Shown one piece after another: positions 32,636 through 40,979 of a stretch of 64,000 bases of DNA. The DNA comes from Ramlibacter sp. (lineage in GTDB: Bacteria; Pseudomonadota; Gammaproteobacteria; Burkholderiales; Burkholderiaceae_C). The position numbers and the translations under genes are program-made. The DNA is taken from the NCBI GenBank assembly GCA_019635435.1, contig JAHBZM010000001.1, positions 1,612,001 to 1,676,000 of the forward strand, given 5' to 3'. Numbering within the stretch: the first letter of the stretch is position 1; every line of letters begins with the position of its first letter. A model generated the notes under the pieces. It was given only the letters and a program-made list of their open reading frames with translations, was not told where the DNA came from and searched no databases.

Positions 32636-34051
32636 CTACTTCAAACGCAAGCGATGCCGCGCCACCTGCGCCTTGACCTGCGCGGGCGCCGTACCACCCA
32701 GCGTGTTGCGGGCGTTCAAGGAGCCACGCAGGCTCAGATGCTCGTACACATCCTTCTCGATGGCCGGGTTGAATTCCTTGAGCACTGCCAGCGGCAGTTC
32801 CGACAGGTCCACGCTGTGCGAGATCGCGGCCTTCACCGCGTGCGCCACCGTCTCGTGGGCGTCGCGGAACGGCAGGCCCTTCTTGACCAGGTAGTCGGCC
32901 AGGTCGGTGGCCGTGGCGTAGCCGCGCAGCGCGGCCTGCTCCATGGCTTCGGGCTTGACGGTGATGCCACCTGCCATCTCGGCAAAGATGCGCAGCGTGT
33001 CCTTGAGCGTGTCCACCGTGTCGAACAGTGGCTCCTTGTCTTCCTGGTTGTCCTTGTTGTAGGCCAGCGGCTGGCCCTTCATCAGCGTGATCAGGCCCAT
33101 CAGATGGCCCACCACACGGCCGGTCTTGCCGCGCGCCAGTTCGGGCACGTCGGGGTTTTTCTTCTGCGGCATGATCGACGAGCCCGTGGTGAAGCGGTCG
33201 GCGATCTGGATGAAGCCGAAGTTCTGGCTCATCCACAGGATCAGCTCCTCGCTCATGCGGCTGATGTGCACCATGCACAGGCTGGCCATGGCGGTGAACT
33301 CGATCGCGAAGTCGCGGTCGCTCACCGCATCCAGGCTGTTCTGGCAGACGCAGGGCGCGCCCTGCGCATCCACCATGCCCAGCGTGCGGGCCACGCGCTC
33401 GCGGTCCAGCGGGTAGCTGGTGCCGGCCAGCGCGGCGGCGCCCAGCGGCAGGCGGTTCACGCGCTTGCGCACATCAGCCAGGCGCTCGGCGTCGCGCGCG
33501 AACATTTCCACATAGGCCAGCATGTGGTGGCCAAAGCTCACGGGCTGGGCCACCTGCAGGTGGGTGAAGCCGGGCAGGATCACGTCCACATGCTTGTCGG
33601 CCATCTCGACCAGCGCCTTTTGCAGGTCCACCAGCAGCGCGTCAATCAGGTCGATCTCGCCGCGCAGCCACAGGCGCACGTCGGTGGCGACCTGGTCGTT
33701 GCGGCTGCGCCCGGTGTGCAGGCGCTTGCCGGCGTCGCCCGCGAGCTGGGTGAGCCGCGCCTCGATGTTCAGGTGGACGTCTTCCAGGTCGAGCTTCCAT
33801 TCGAAGGCGCCGGATTCGATTTCGGTGGTGATCTGCGCCATGCCCTTGCGGATTGCGGCGTGGTCGTCAGCGGAGATGATGCCCTGTGCGGCCAGCATCT
33901 CGGCATGGGCCAGTGAGCCCGCGATGTCGGCCTGCCACAGGCGCTTGTCGAAGAACACGCTCGAGGTGTAGCGCTTGACCAGGTCGCTCATGGGCTCGGA
34001 GAAGAGCGCCGACCAGGCTTGGGATTTCTTGTCGAGTTGGTTCTGGGACAT
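32636..34051 (-). CDS. argH: Argininosuccinate lyase
   Basis: The product is 471 residues from ATG 34051-34049. It has the fumarase/aspartase superfamily signature GSSIMPQKKNPD, plus LEDVHLNIEARL and HTGRSRNDQVATDVRLWLR. It cleaves argininosuccinate to arginine and fumarate, the last step of arginine synthesis, in the cytoplasm. It is divergent from algZ, with 46 bp between the starts. The argH / algZ-algR / hemC order is the same as in Pseudomonas aeruginosa. The 3' end abuts the X2/X3 repeat array, 18 bp away. Confidence 0.95.
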   Translation of the reverse strand: MSQNQLDKKSQAWSALFSEPMSDLVKRYTSSVFFDKRLWQADIAGSLAHAEMLAAQGIISADDHAAIRKGMAQITTEIESGAFEWKLDLEDVHLNIEARLTQLAGDAGKRLHTGRSRNDQVATDVRLWLRGEIDLIDALLVDLQKALVEMADKHVDVILPGFTHLQVAQPVSFGHHMLAYVEMFARDAERLADVRKRVNRLPLGAAALAGTSYPLDRERVARTLGMVDAQGAPCVCQNSLDAVSDRDFAIEFTAMASLCMVHISRMSEELILWMSQNFGFIQIADRFTTGSSIMPQKKNPDVPELARGKTGRVVGHLMGLITLMKGQPLAYNKDNQEDKEPLFDTVDTLKDTLRIFAEMAGGITVKPEAMEQAALRGYATATDLADYLVKKGLPFRDAHETVAHAVKAAISHSVDLSELPLAVLKEFNPAIEKDVYEHLSLRGSLNARNTLGGTAPAQVKAQVARHRLRLK

Positions 34052-34097
34052 GTCAGGGGCAATAATCAGGTTCTGACCCCGATCAGGCGAAAGTTGG

Positions 34098-35135
34098 ATG
34101 CAGGACTCGCAAATTTTATCGGCCTTCCAGGAACCGCCCGTGCTGCGGCCCGCGCAGCGGCCCGGGCACGCGCTGATTTTCGACGCCTGCCAGACCGGGG
34201 TGATCCTTCGCGCCGTGCTGTTTGTCGAGGCGGTGGTCGGGGTGGGCGCCATGTTTGGCGCAGGCGGATTCATGGACTGGCTGGCGCGCCTGTCGATGCT
34301 GACGGGCGCCGCCTTGCCCGCCACGCTGGCCTGGCTGATCGCGGCCTGCAGCGCCAAGCGGGTGCTGGCCCGGCTGCCGCGCACGGCGCAATATGCCTGC
34401 GGCGTGGTGCTGGGTGTGCTGGCGGGCCTGTATGGCTGCGCGCTGGTGGCGCTGGTGGGGTTCCTGGACAACGTGCCCTGGGTGGCGGCCGGCTTCACCG
34501 GGGCCCTGCTGGCCTCGGCGCTGGTCGCGGCCCTGGTCTGGCGGGCCAAGGCCCGCACCCCCGCCGACACCACGGCGCGGCTGACCGAACTGCAGGCGCG
34601 CATCCGGCCCCATTTCCTGTTCAACACGCTCAACAGCGCGATCGCGCTGGTGCGCCAGGACCCGGCGCGCGCCGAGTCGCTGCTGGAAGACCTGAGTGAC
34701 CTGTTTCGCCACGCGCTCATGGACCCGGGCGACGCCGTGACGCTGGCCGAGGAAACCGCGCTGGCCGAGCGCTACCTGGCGATCGAGCAGGTGCGTTTTG
34801 GCGAGCGGCTTCGCGTGGAATGGTCGCTGGACCCGGCGGCCGCGGGCGCCCGGCTGCCGCCGCTGCTGCTGCAGCCGCTCGTGGAAAACGCCGTCAAGCA
34901 TGGCGTGGAGCCCAGTGCGAGCGGCGCGCAGGTCCGCATCAGCAGCCAGCGGCGCGGCAGCAGCGTGGTGATCAAGGTCACCAACACCGTGCCGGGCGGC
35001 CAGGGGCAGCCCGGCCACGGCCTGGCGCTGGGCAATGTGCAGGACCGGCTGCGCCTGCTGCACGACGTGCAGTCGCAATTCCAGGCCGGGCTCAAGGACG
35101 GTGTCTACCAGGTGCGCATCGAGGTTCCCGCATGA
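34098..35135 (+). CDS. algZ: LytS/AlgZ-type sensor kinase of a LytTR two-component system
   Basis: The product is 345 residues with four hydrophobic helices at residues 35-150, then a His_kinase domain with phospho-acceptor H172 in RIRPHFLFNTLNS, the segment LAIEQVRFGERLRVEW, and an HATPase N box PLVENAVKHGVEP. The short G region GHGLALGNVQDRLRLL is typical of this class. It should phosphorylate the response regulator whose ATG overlaps its stop. The symbol rests on synteny: argH-algZ-algR-hemC is conserved in Pseudomonas, where the pair controls type IV pili, exopolysaccharide and virulence genes. In this organism the regulon is unknown. Confidence 0.82.
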   Translation: MQDSQILSAFQEPPVLRPAQRPGHALIFDACQTGVILRAVLFVEAVVGVGAMFGAGGFMDWLARLSMLTGAALPATLAWLIAACSAKRVLARLPRTAQYACGVVLGVLAGLYGCALVALVGFLDNVPWVAAGFTGALLASALVAALVWRAKARTPADTTARLTELQARIRPHFLFNTLNSAIALVRQDPARAESLLEDLSDLFRHALMDPGDAVTLAEETALAERYLAIEQVRFGERLRVEWSLDPAAAGARLPPLLLQPLVENAVKHGVEPSASGAQVRISSQRRGSSVVIKVTNTVPGGQGQPGHGLALGNVQDRLRLLHDVQSQFQAGLKDGVYQVRIEVPA

Positions 35136-35872
35136 CGCTCAAGCTGCTGGTGGTGGATGACGAAGCGCTGGCCCGCTCGCGCCTGCGCACCCTGCTGGGC
35201 GACTGCACGGCACCCGCCGTTCATGTGGGCGGCGAGGCCGCCAACGCGGCCCAGGCCATGGAGTTGATCCAGCATGAACGGTTTGACGCCGTGCTGCTGG
35301 ACATCCATATGCCCGGCGCCGACGGCATGGCCCTGGCCAGCGCGCTGCGGGCGTTGCCGCGGCCGCCGGCGATCATCTTCGTGACTGCCCACCCCGAGCA
35401 CGCGGTGCAGGCCTTCGAAATCGACGTGGCCGACTACCTGACCAAGCCGGTGCGGCTGGAGCGGCTGCAGCTGGCGCTACAAAAAGCAGAGCGCCTGATG
35501 GCCGGCGGGCAAGGACCAGAGCCCGATCTGGCCCATGAAAGCCTGCTGATCCAGGACCGTGGCCGCACCGAGCGCGTGCCGCTGGCCGAGGTGCTGTATT
35601 TCAAGGCCGAGCTCAAATACATCACGGTGCGGACGCAGGCGCGCAGCTACATCCTGGATGGCTCGCTCAATGAGCTGGAGGCACGCCACAAGGGGCAGTT
35701 CATCCGGGTCCATCGCAACGCGCTGGTGGCGCGCCGCGCCATGCGCGCCCTTGAAAAGCACCATGATCCCGAGGAGGGCGACGGCTGGGCCGTGCGCCTG
35801 GCCGGCGTGGACGAGCTGCTGGCCGTCTCGCGGCGCCAGGTGGCGGCCGTGCGTGAAGCCATTGCAACCTGA
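35132..35872 (+). CDS. algR: LytTR-domain response regulator (AlgR type)
   Basis: The product is 246 residues, overlapping the kinase stop by 4 bp. The REC domain (1-118) has phospho-acceptor D57 in VLLDIHMPGADG and the lysine in DYLTKPV. The C-terminal LytTR domain (about 140-240) has VLYFKAELKYITVRT, LNELEARHKGQFIRVHRNAL and VSRRQVAAVREAI. It is a DNA-binding transcription regulator. A 59-bp dispersed repeat (35476-35534) encodes residues about 115-134, in the linker between the two domains, so it may alter linker length relative to orthologues. Confidence 0.85.
   Translation: MTLKLLVVDDEALARSRLRTLLGDCTAPAVHVGGEAANAAQAMELIQHERFDAVLLDIHMPGADGMALASALRALPRPPAIIFVTAHPEHAVQAFEIDVADYLTKPVRLERLQLALQKAERLMAGGQGPEPDLAHESLLIQDRGRTERVPLAEVLYFKAELKYITVRTQARSYILDGSLNELEARHKGQFIRVHRNALVARRAMRALEKHHDPEEGDGWAVRLAGVDELLAVSRRQVAAVREAIAT
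35476..35534 (-). repeat. 59-bp dispersed repeat, copy H (antisense in algR linker)
   Basis: The core on the plus strand is GCTACAAAAAGCAGAGC. TGGCCG-CGG and GGAC follow at the same offsets as in the dinB copy. It lies over the linker between the REC and LytTR domains. Confidence 0.65.
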
Positions 35873-35898
35873 CATCGCACCGTGAACCCAGGAACCGC

Positions 35899-37050
35899 AT
35901 GAGCCCCGAACCCGCCGAGACCGATCTCACCCCGCCGCAGCAGCAGCGCGTCCTGCTGCACATGCCGGTGGACGTGCGCAGCATGGCGCTGGTGGTGCTG
36001 GCCGTGCTTGCGGTGCTGGCCGTGCTGCGCTGGGCCAGCCCGTTCTTCATTCCGCTGATGCTGGGCCTGATGTTCAGCTACGCACTCTCGCCGCTCGTGA
36101 ATGGACTGGAGCGTCTGCGCGTGCCCCGGGTGCTGGGCGCTGCGCTGCTGCTGCTGGCCATTCTGGGCGCGCTGGGCGGCACCGCCTACGCGCTCACCGA
36201 CCAGGCCAACGCCGTGGTGGAGGCCCTGCCCAACGCGGCGCGCAAGCTGGGCGATGTGATGCGCCGCCAGCGCACGGCCCAGCCCGGGGCGCTGGAGACC
36301 GTGCAGAAGGCCGCGACCCAGCTGGAACGCGTGGCCGAGGAAAACGGCGGCGCGACCACGGCCGGCCGCGGCGTCACGCGCGTGCAGATCGAGCGGCCCC
36401 GGCTCAACATCAAGGACTACCTGTGGAGCGGCACGCTGGGCCTGATGAGCCTGCTGGGCCAGATCGTGGTGGTGACCTTCCTGACCTATTTCCTGCTGAT
36501 CTCGGGCGACACCTTCCGGCGCAAGCTGGTGAAGATCGCCGGCCCCAGCCTCAGCCACAAGAAGATCACGGTGCAGGCGCTGGACGAAATCAACTGGCAG
36601 ATCCAGCGCTACCTGCTGGTGCAGCTGGGCAGCAGCATCCTTGTGGGGATCGCCACCGGGCTGTCGTTCTGGGCGCTGGGGCTGAACAACGCGGCCGTGT
36701 GGGGCGTCGCGGCCGGGGTGCTGAACCTGGTGCCCTATGTGGGCTCGATCCTGGTCACGCTGGCGGCCGCGCTGGTGGCCTTCCTGCAGTTCGGTCAGGT
36801 CAACATGGCCATCTGGGTGGGCAGCGCCTCGCTGGTCATCAACATGATCGAGGGCTACCTGCTGACCCCCTGGCTCACCAGCCAGGCCAGCCGCATGAAC
36901 CCGGTGGCCGTGTTCGTGGGCGTGCTGGCCTGGGGCTGGCTGTGGGGCGTATGGGGCCTGCTGCTGGGCATCCCGATCCTGATGGCGGTCAAGGCCGTCT
37001 GCGACCGGGTCGATGACCTCAAGCCCGTGGGCGAGCTGCTCGGGGCCTGA
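35899..37050 (+). CDS. AI-2E family (PerM/TqsA-like) permease
   Basis: The product is 383 residues. It has paired hydrophobic helices at the N-terminus (LVVLAVLAVLAVLRWASPFF), a long soluble region (about 100-190), and the C-terminal helices with the family segments LVQLGSSILVGIATGLSFWA and NLVPYVGSILVTLAAALVA. The family includes TqsA, an AI-2 exporter, and Na+/H+ antiporters, so the substrate is uncertain. It follows algR by 26 bp and may be co-transcribed, and it sits between algR and ppc, where Pseudomonas has hemC directly. Confidence 0.85.
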   Translation: MSPEPAETDLTPPQQQRVLLHMPVDVRSMALVVLAVLAVLAVLRWASPFFIPLMLGLMFSYALSPLVNGLERLRVPRVLGAALLLLAILGALGGTAYALTDQANAVVEALPNAARKLGDVMRRQRTAQPGALETVQKAATQLERVAEENGGATTAGRGVTRVQIERPRLNIKDYLWSGTLGLMSLLGQIVVVTFLTYFLLISGDTFRRKLVKIAGPSLSHKKITVQALDEINWQIQRYLLVQLGSSILVGIATGLSFWALGLNNAAVWGVAAGVLNLVPYVGSILVTLAAALVAFLQFGQVNMAIWVGSASLVINMIEGYLLTPWLTSQASRMNPVAVFVGVLAWGWLWGVWGLLLGIPILMAVKAVCDRVDDLKPVGELLGA

Positions 37051-37064
37051 GCCCGGGCGCGCGC

Positions 37065-39875
37065 TCAGCCCGTGTTGCGCAACCCCGCCGCAATGCCGTT
37101 GATCGAGATGTGGATGCCGCGCTGCACGCGGTCGTCGGCCTTGCCTTCGCGGTAGCGGCGCACCAGCTCCACCTGCAGGTGGTGCAGCGGGTCAATGTAC
37201 GGAAAGCGGTGGCGGATCGAGCGGGCCAGCGCGGCGTTGTGGGCCAGGCGCTGCTTGTCGCCGGTGATCTGCGACAGGGCGTCGGCCGTGCGCTGCCACT
37301 CGACCTCGATGGCGCTGAAGATCTTCTTGCGCAGCCGCGCATCGGTCACCAGCTCGGCGTAGCGCGAGGCCAGCGCCAGGTCGCTCTTGGCCAGCACCAT
37401 GTCCATGTTGGACAGCAGGGTGCGAAAGAACGGCCACTGCCGGTACATCTTCTGCAGCAGCGCCAGGCCCTCGCGCCTGGGCTGGCCCGGCGTGTGGTTC
37501 AGGAACTGCTCGATGGCCGAGCCAAAGCCATACCAGCCCGGCAGCGTGAGCCGGCACTGGCCCCAGCTGAAGCCCCAGGGAATGGCCCGCAGGTCCTCGA
37601 TGCGCTGGCTGGCCTTGCGCGAGGCCGGACGCGAGCCGATGTTGAGCTCGGCGATTTCGCGGATGGGCGTGGCGTTGAAAAAGTACTCGGTGAAGCCCGG
37701 GGTTTCGTAGACCAGCGCCCGGTACGCGGCCATGCTGGCGCGCGACAGCGCCTCGGCGGCTTCCAGGTAGGCCCGCGTGGCGGGCTTGGTGGGCTGCAGC
37801 AGCGTGGCTTCGAGCGTGGCGGCCACCAGGGTCTCGAGGTTGCGCCGGCCGATCTCGGGGTTGGCGTACTTGGAGCCGATGACTTCGCCCTGCTCGGTCA
37901 GCCGGATCTGCCCGCGCACCGTGCCCGGCGGCTGGGCCAGGATGGCCTGGTAGCTCGGGCCGCCGCCGCGGCCCACCGTGCCGCCGCGGCCGTGGAACAT
38001 GCGCAGCTGGATGTTGTGGCTGTTGGCGAGCTGGTCGAACAGGTCCACCAGCGCGATCTCGGCGCGGTACAGCTCCCAGTTGCTGGTGAAGATGCCGCCG
38101 TCCTTGTTGCTGTCGGAGTAGCCCAGCATGATGTCCTGCTCGGCGCCGCTGCGCTGCACCAGTTGCGCGATGCCGGGCAGGGCGTAGAACTCGCGCATGA
38201 TGGGCGCGGCGTTGCGCAGGTCCTCGATGGTCTCGAACAGCGGCACCACGATCAGGTCGTTGCGGGCCGCGTGGTCCAGCGTGCCCTGCATCAGGCCCAC
38301 TTCCTTTTGCAGCAGCAGCACCTCGAGCAGGTCGCTCACGGTCTCGGTGTGGCTGATGATGTAGTGGCGGATGGCCTGCTTGCCAAAGCGCTCGCGCATC
38401 AGGCGGGCCATCTCGAAGATGGCGATCTCCTTGCGCGCATGCTCGGAGTAGCTGGCCCCCACCACGCGCAGTGGCCGCGCGTCGTTGAGCAGGCGGATCA
38501 GCAGCGCGCGCCTGGCGATTTCATCCAGCGCCGCATAGGCCGGCTCGACCCGGGCCGTGGCCAGCAGCTCGGCCACCACCTCCTCGTGCTTGTCCGAGCT
38601 TTGCCGCAGGTCCACCGTGGCCAGGTGGAAGCCGAACACCTCGACCGCGCGCACCAGCGGGTGCAGCCGCTGCGCCACCAGGGCCGCGCCATGGTGCTCG
38701 AGCAGCGAGGTTTCGATCACGCGCAGATCGGCCAGGAACTCCTCGGCCAGCGCATAGGGGTTCTGCGGGGCCACGGCATGGCGCGCCGCGTCGCCGCCGG
38801 TCAGGGTCTTGAGCGTGGCCGCGAGCCGGGCGTAGATGCCGGTCAGCGCCAGGCGGTAGGGCTCGTCCTGGCGGTGTTCGTTGCTGTCGGGCGAGCGCGC
38901 GGCCAGCGCCTGCATGGCGGGCGTGCAGTCCACCAGCATGGCCGACAGCGAGAGCTCGCTGCCCAGGCGGTGCACCTCGGTCAGGAAGTGGCGCAGCGCC
39001 ACCTCGGCCTGGCGGCGCAGCGCGTATTCCAGTGTCTGCGCGCTCACATTGGGGTTGCCGTCGCGGTCGCCGCCAATCCACTGGCCCATGCGCAAAAAGC
39101 TGGCCACGGGCTGGTGGCCGAGCTCCTGCTCGAGTTCGGCGTAGATCTTGGGGATCTCGCGCAGGAAGGTGGACTCGTAGTAGCTCAGCGCGTTCTCGAT
39201 CTCGTCGGCCACCGTGAGCTTGGTGAAGCGCAGCAGCCGGGTCTGCCACAGCTGCATCACGCGGGCGCGGATCTGGGTCTCGTTGGCCGCCAGCTCGCGT
39301 GGCGCGAGCGCGTCCTTGGGCAGGGCGCGGGCCTTGATCTCGTCGCGTGCGGTCAGCAACTGGGCGATGTCGCGCTCGGCGTCCAGGATGCTCTTGCGCT
39401 GCACCTCGGTCGGGTGGGCCGTGAGCACCGGAGACACATAGGCCGCGGCCAGCGTCTGCGAGATGGTCTTGGGCGCAATGCCGGCCCAGCGCAGGCGGGC
39501 CAGCGCCACCTCGATGCTGCCTTCCTGGGTGTCACCCGCGCGCTCGTGCACGATGCGCCGGCGGATGTGGTGCCGGTCCTCGGCCAGGTTGGCCAGGTGG
39601 CTGAAGTAGGTGAAGGCGCGGATCACGCTTACGGTCTGGTCGCCGCTCAGGCCCTTGAGGCGCTTCTTGAGCGCTCGATCGGCCTCCTGGTCGGCATCAC
39701 GGCGGAACGCCACCGACAGCTTGCGCACCTGTTCCACCAGCTCATACGCTTCCACGCCCTCCTGGTCGCGGATCACGTCGCCCAGGATGCGGCCGAGCAG
39801 GCGGATGTCCTCCACCAGCGGCCGTTCGTTGTCGCGGGCACGGCGCGAAGGGGTGTCGGGGCGGGTCTTTTCCAC
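37065..39875 (-). CDS. ppc: Phosphoenolpyruvate carboxylase
   Basis: The product is 936 residues, the usual size. Conserved motifs include TAHPTEVQRKSIL (catalytic His), GGDRDGNPNVSAQTL, LGYSDSNKDGGIFTSNW, the mobile loop FHGRGGTVGRGGGP, and the C-terminal effector site ending GIAAGLRNTG. It carboxylates PEP to oxaloacetate to refill the TCA cycle. It is convergent with the permease gene (14 bp apart) and divergent from hemC. It is a single-gene transcription unit. Confidence 0.96.
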   Translation of the reverse strand: MEKTRPDTPSRRARDNERPLVEDIRLLGRILGDVIRDQEGVEAYELVEQVRKLSVAFRRDADQEADRALKKRLKGLSGDQTVSVIRAFTYFSHLANLAEDRHHIRRRIVHERAGDTQEGSIEVALARLRWAGIAPKTISQTLAAAYVSPVLTAHPTEVQRKSILDAERDIAQLLTARDEIKARALPKDALAPRELAANETQIRARVMQLWQTRLLRFTKLTVADEIENALSYYESTFLREIPKIYAELEQELGHQPVASFLRMGQWIGGDRDGNPNVSAQTLEYALRRQAEVALRHFLTEVHRLGSELSLSAMLVDCTPAMQALAARSPDSNEHRQDEPYRLALTGIYARLAATLKTLTGGDAARHAVAPQNPYALAEEFLADLRVIETSLLEHHGAALVAQRLHPLVRAVEVFGFHLATVDLRQSSDKHEEVVAELLATARVEPAYAALDEIARRALLIRLLNDARPLRVVGASYSEHARKEIAIFEMARLMRERFGKQAIRHYIISHTETVSDLLEVLLLQKEVGLMQGTLDHAARNDLIVVPLFETIEDLRNAAPIMREFYALPGIAQLVQRSGAEQDIMLGYSDSNKDGGIFTSNWELYRAEIALVDLFDQLANSHNIQLRMFHGRGGTVGRGGGPSYQAILAQPPGTVRGQIRLTEQGEVIGSKYANPEIGRRNLETLVAATLEATLLQPTKPATRAYLEAAEALSRASMAAYRALVYETPGFTEYFFNATPIREIAELNIGSRPASRKASQRIEDLRAIPWGFSWGQCRLTLPGWYGFGSAIEQFLNHTPGQPRREGLALLQKMYRQWPFFRTLLSNMDMVLAKSDLALASRYAELVTDARLRKKIFSAIEVEWQRTADALSQITGDKQRLAHNAALARSIRHRFPYIDPLHHLQVELVRRYREGKADDRVQRGIHISINGIAAGLRNTG

Positions 39876-39963
39876 GGTGGGGGCTTCCTCGGAGTGCTTA
39901 ATTTTTCGGCAGCGTGCATGCTAGCATCGACTCCCCCCAAAGCATTACAGGCAGGTTACGAGA

Positions 39964-40881
39964 TTGAGCAAGATAGTGATCGCCACGCGCGAAAGCCGGC
40001 TGGCCCTGTGGCAGGCCGAGCATGTCAAGGCCTTGCTGACCCGCCAGGGCCATGAGGTGAGCCTGCTGGGCATGACCACCAGGGGCGACCAGATCCTGGA
40101 CCGCTCGCTGAGCAAGATCGGTGGCAAGGGCCTGTTCGTCAAGGAGCTCGAAGTGGCGCTCGAGCAGGGCCAGGCCGACATCGCCGTGCACTCGCTCAAG
40201 GACGTGCCCATGGACTTGCCCGATGGCTTTGCGCTGGCCTGCGTGATGGAGCGCGAGGACCCGCGCGATGCGCTGGTGTCCGGCCAGTACGCGTCGCTTG
40301 CCGCGCTGCCCCAGGGCGCCGTGGTCGGTACCTCGAGCCTGCGCCGCGTGGTGCTGCTGCAGGCGCAGTTTGCGCAGCTGGGCCGCACCGACGTGCGCAT
40401 CGAGCCCTTGCGCGGCAACCTCGACACGCGGCTGCGCAAGCTCGATGAAGGGCAGTTCGACGCCATCGTGCTGGCCGCGGCCGGCCTCAAGCGGCTGGGC
40501 CTGGGCGAGCGCATCCGCGCGGCCTTCGAGCCGGCCGAGATGCTGCCCGCCGCAGGGCAGGGCGCGCTGGGCATCGAGGTGCGGGCCGACCGCACCGACC
40601 TGATGGAGGCGCTGGCGCCGCTGTCGCACCAGACCACCTGGCTGGCCGTGGCGGCCGAGCGCGCCGTGAGCCGGGCCATGGGCGGCAGCTGCTCCATGCC
40701 GCTGGCCGCCCACGCCACCTTTGCCGGCGAATACCTGCAGCTTCAGGCGGCCTGGGGCGACCCCGAGGGCCGTGTGGCGCTGGTGCGCTCGCGCTCGGCC
40801 GCGGCCGTGGCCGACCTTGCCGCGGCCGACGCCCTGGGCACGGCCGTGGCCGCCCGGCTGCGTGATGCGGGTGCGCGCTGA
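39964..40881 (+). CDS. hemC: Hydroxymethylbilane synthase (porphobilinogen deaminase)
   Basis: The product is 305 residues, starting at TTG 39964, which gives the family N-terminus SKIVIATRESRLALWQ. Motifs include HSLKDVP with the catalytic Asp, GTSSLRR, RGNLDTRLRKLDEG, and the dipyrromethane-binding Cys in MGGSCSMPLAAH. It polymerises four porphobilinogens into hydroxymethylbilane. It is the first of four consecutive haem genes. A 10-bp palindrome ATGCTAGCAT (about 39918-39927) in the ppc-hemC gap may contain its -10 element. Confidence 0.95.
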   Translation: MSKIVIATRESRLALWQAEHVKALLTRQGHEVSLLGMTTRGDQILDRSLSKIGGKGLFVKELEVALEQGQADIAVHSLKDVPMDLPDGFALACVMEREDPRDALVSGQYASLAALPQGAVVGTSSLRRVVLLQAQFAQLGRTDVRIEPLRGNLDTRLRKLDEGQFDAIVLAAAGLKRLGLGERIRAAFEPAEMLPAAGQGALGIEVRADRTDLMEALAPLSHQTTWLAVAAERAVSRAMGGSCSMPLAAHATFAGEYLQLQAAWGDPEGRVALVRSRSAAAVADLAAADALGTAVAARLRDAGAR

Positions 40882-40979
40882 CATGGCCCCCACGCTTGCC
40901 ACTGCGTGTGCTGCGCTGCCCCCCGAGGGGGCTGCAGTCGCCTTGGGGCGGCTCGGCGGCGTCTGAGGCGCGGCCCGCC
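40882..40979 (+). repeat. GC-rich palindromic repeat fragment between hemC and hemD
   Basis: The 98-bp spacer interrupts the hemC-hemD junction, which is normally tight. It contains the strong hairpin GCCCCCCGAGGGGGC followed by TGCAGTC, resembling box 1 of the X elements (CCCCTTCGGGGG...TGCAGT). It appears to be a shorter relative or remnant of those elements. It may form a stem in the hemC-hemD mRNA and uncouple their translation. Confidence 0.5.
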
